35,626 nucleotides of DNA from DASUXA01 sp036378155 (GTDB lineage: Bacteria > Actinomycetota > Actinomycetes > Mycobacteriales > Micromonosporaceae), in assembly GCA_036378155.1 (NCBI GenBank), contig DASUXA010000054.1, positions 1 to 35,626 on the forward strand, given 5' to 3'. Numbering within the stretch: the first letter of the stretch is position 1; every line of letters starts with the position of its first letter. A program made the position numbers and the translations under genes. A model generated the notes under the pieces. It saw nothing but the letters and a program-made list of their open reading frames with translations, made no database searches and was not told the DNA's origin. Shown in pieces: positions 35,077 through 35,626 of this stretch.

Positions 35077-35626
35077 ATGAGTCAGCTATCGCGGCGGGCG
35101 CGGCGCGCCAAGTCGGCGGCGCGGCCGTTGGCATGGCCGGTTCTCGTCTGCACCGTCGTCTGCGTGCTGACGCCCCGTCCGGCCTTCGCCGACCCGGGCG
35201 TGGCCGGCGCACCGGTACCTCAGCCGACGACCACGCCGACCGCCTCCAACCTGACGATCCCCGACAGCGGCTCGACTCCGGCGCCGTCCGCGCCCCTGCC
35301 CGCGGTGTCCTCGTCGGCGGCCCCGGCGGCACCCGCGGTGACCGGGCCGTTCGCCAGCGACATCCTGGCCAAGTACGCCGACGAGGAGCTGGCCGGGCAG
35401 AAGTTGACCCAGGCCAATACCGACCTCGCCGCCGCGCAGGGCACGACCAAGACCACCTATGACCTGTGGCAGAAGGACCTCGCCAGCGTCAAGGACCTGC
35501 AGAGCAGGGCGAACGGCGCGGCAGCCAAGGCCTACGAGGACGCCACCGGCCTCGGCCCGCTCGGCGACTACGCCAACCAGGTCCATCAACTCGGCCTGCT
35601 CGCACCGGCCTTCGGGGACGGAACGC
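35077..35626 (+). CDS. Secreted coiled-coil protein, N-terminal part (cut by window edge)
   Basis: An open frame of at least 183 residues runs from ATG 35077 off the right edge. It starts MSQLSRRARRAKSAARPLAW with a hydrophobic stretch PVLVCTVVCVLTPRPAFADP, a signal peptide with likely cleavage after AFA. A Pro/Ala/Ser/Thr-rich linker follows, then a helical, coiled-coil-like region (SDILAKYADEELAGQKLTQA onward). This layout is common in actinobacterial NlpC/P60 cell-wall hydrolases (RipA-like), whose catalytic domain would lie beyond the edge; that identity is a guess. A stronger ribosome binding site (GGGAGGAA) precedes another ATG at 35049 in a different frame, which looks non-coding. Confidence 0.7.
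   Translation, partial: MSQLSRRARRAKSAARPLAWPVLVCTVVCVLTPRPAFADPGVAGAPVPQPTTTPTASNLTIPDSGSTPAPSAPLPAVSSSAAPAAPAVTGPFASDILAKYADEELAGQKLTQANTDLAAAQGTTKTTYDLWQKDLASVKDLQSRANGAAAKAYEDATGLGPLGDYANQVHQLGLLAPAFGDGT

Overview
The window is a high-GC actinobacterial chromosome segment. The gene content (nuoA-G Complex I operon, futalosine-route menaquinone genes, paaABCDE, cobalamin riboswitch, HelD-type helicase) and the frequent GTG starts with ATGA/GTGA overlaps suggest a filamentous actinomycete, perhaps of Micromonosporales. That placement is inference from gene content and style; there is no rRNA here to test it.

Layout. 1-9592 (minus strand) is a respiratory-quinone block. Transcription runs from mqnC through menG and menJ into nuoA-B-C-D-E-F-G, and nuoG leaves the left edge. 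An unusual run of four 34-bp-period hairpins and a possible DtxR/IdeR iron box lie between menG and menJ. 9700-10656 (plus) is an aldo/keto reductase, followed by a perfect 42-bp palindrome. 10772-12338 (minus) is a type IV AbiE-like toxin-antitoxin remnant: the antitoxin looks complete and has a candidate operator, but the nucleotidyltransferase toxin has lost its catalytic N-terminus. 12394-16168 (minus) is the phenylacetyl-CoA epoxidase operon paaABCDE. 16336-17226 (plus) is a secreted beta-lactamase-fold protein.

17284-20090 (minus) holds an ArsR regulator and MFS exporter pair, then mqnA. 20217-23850 (plus) holds an AAA ATPase with a DUF234-like nuclease-type tail, whose composition is unlike its neighbours, and a HelD/HelR-type RNA polymerase helicase. 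A two-domain VOC protein follows (23958-24728). 24706-27590 (minus) is a BtuD-BtuC-BtuF vitamin B12 importer under a cobalamin riboswitch with a hairpin over the ribosome binding site. 27928-29286 (plus) is a secreted C39-like cysteine peptidase. Then come an amidohydrolase (minus), a small XRE regulator (plus), a polyprenyl glycosylphosphotransferase, a small DUF4229-like membrane protein and mqnE (all minus). A secreted coiled-coil protein (plus) is cut by the right edge.

How the genes fit together: MqnE, MqnC and MqnA are three steps of the futalosine pathway, at three separate loci in this window. MenG methylates and MenJ partly reduces the quinone that Complex I, encoded just downstream, reduces. 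The B12 importer and the riboswitch form one self-regulated unit. I did not find a CRISPR array, tRNA, rRNA, insertion sequence or integrase. The best candidates for something undescribed are the non-coding elements (hairpin array, 42-bp palindrome, alternating inverted repeats before the ATPase) and the decayed toxin kept beside an intact antitoxin.
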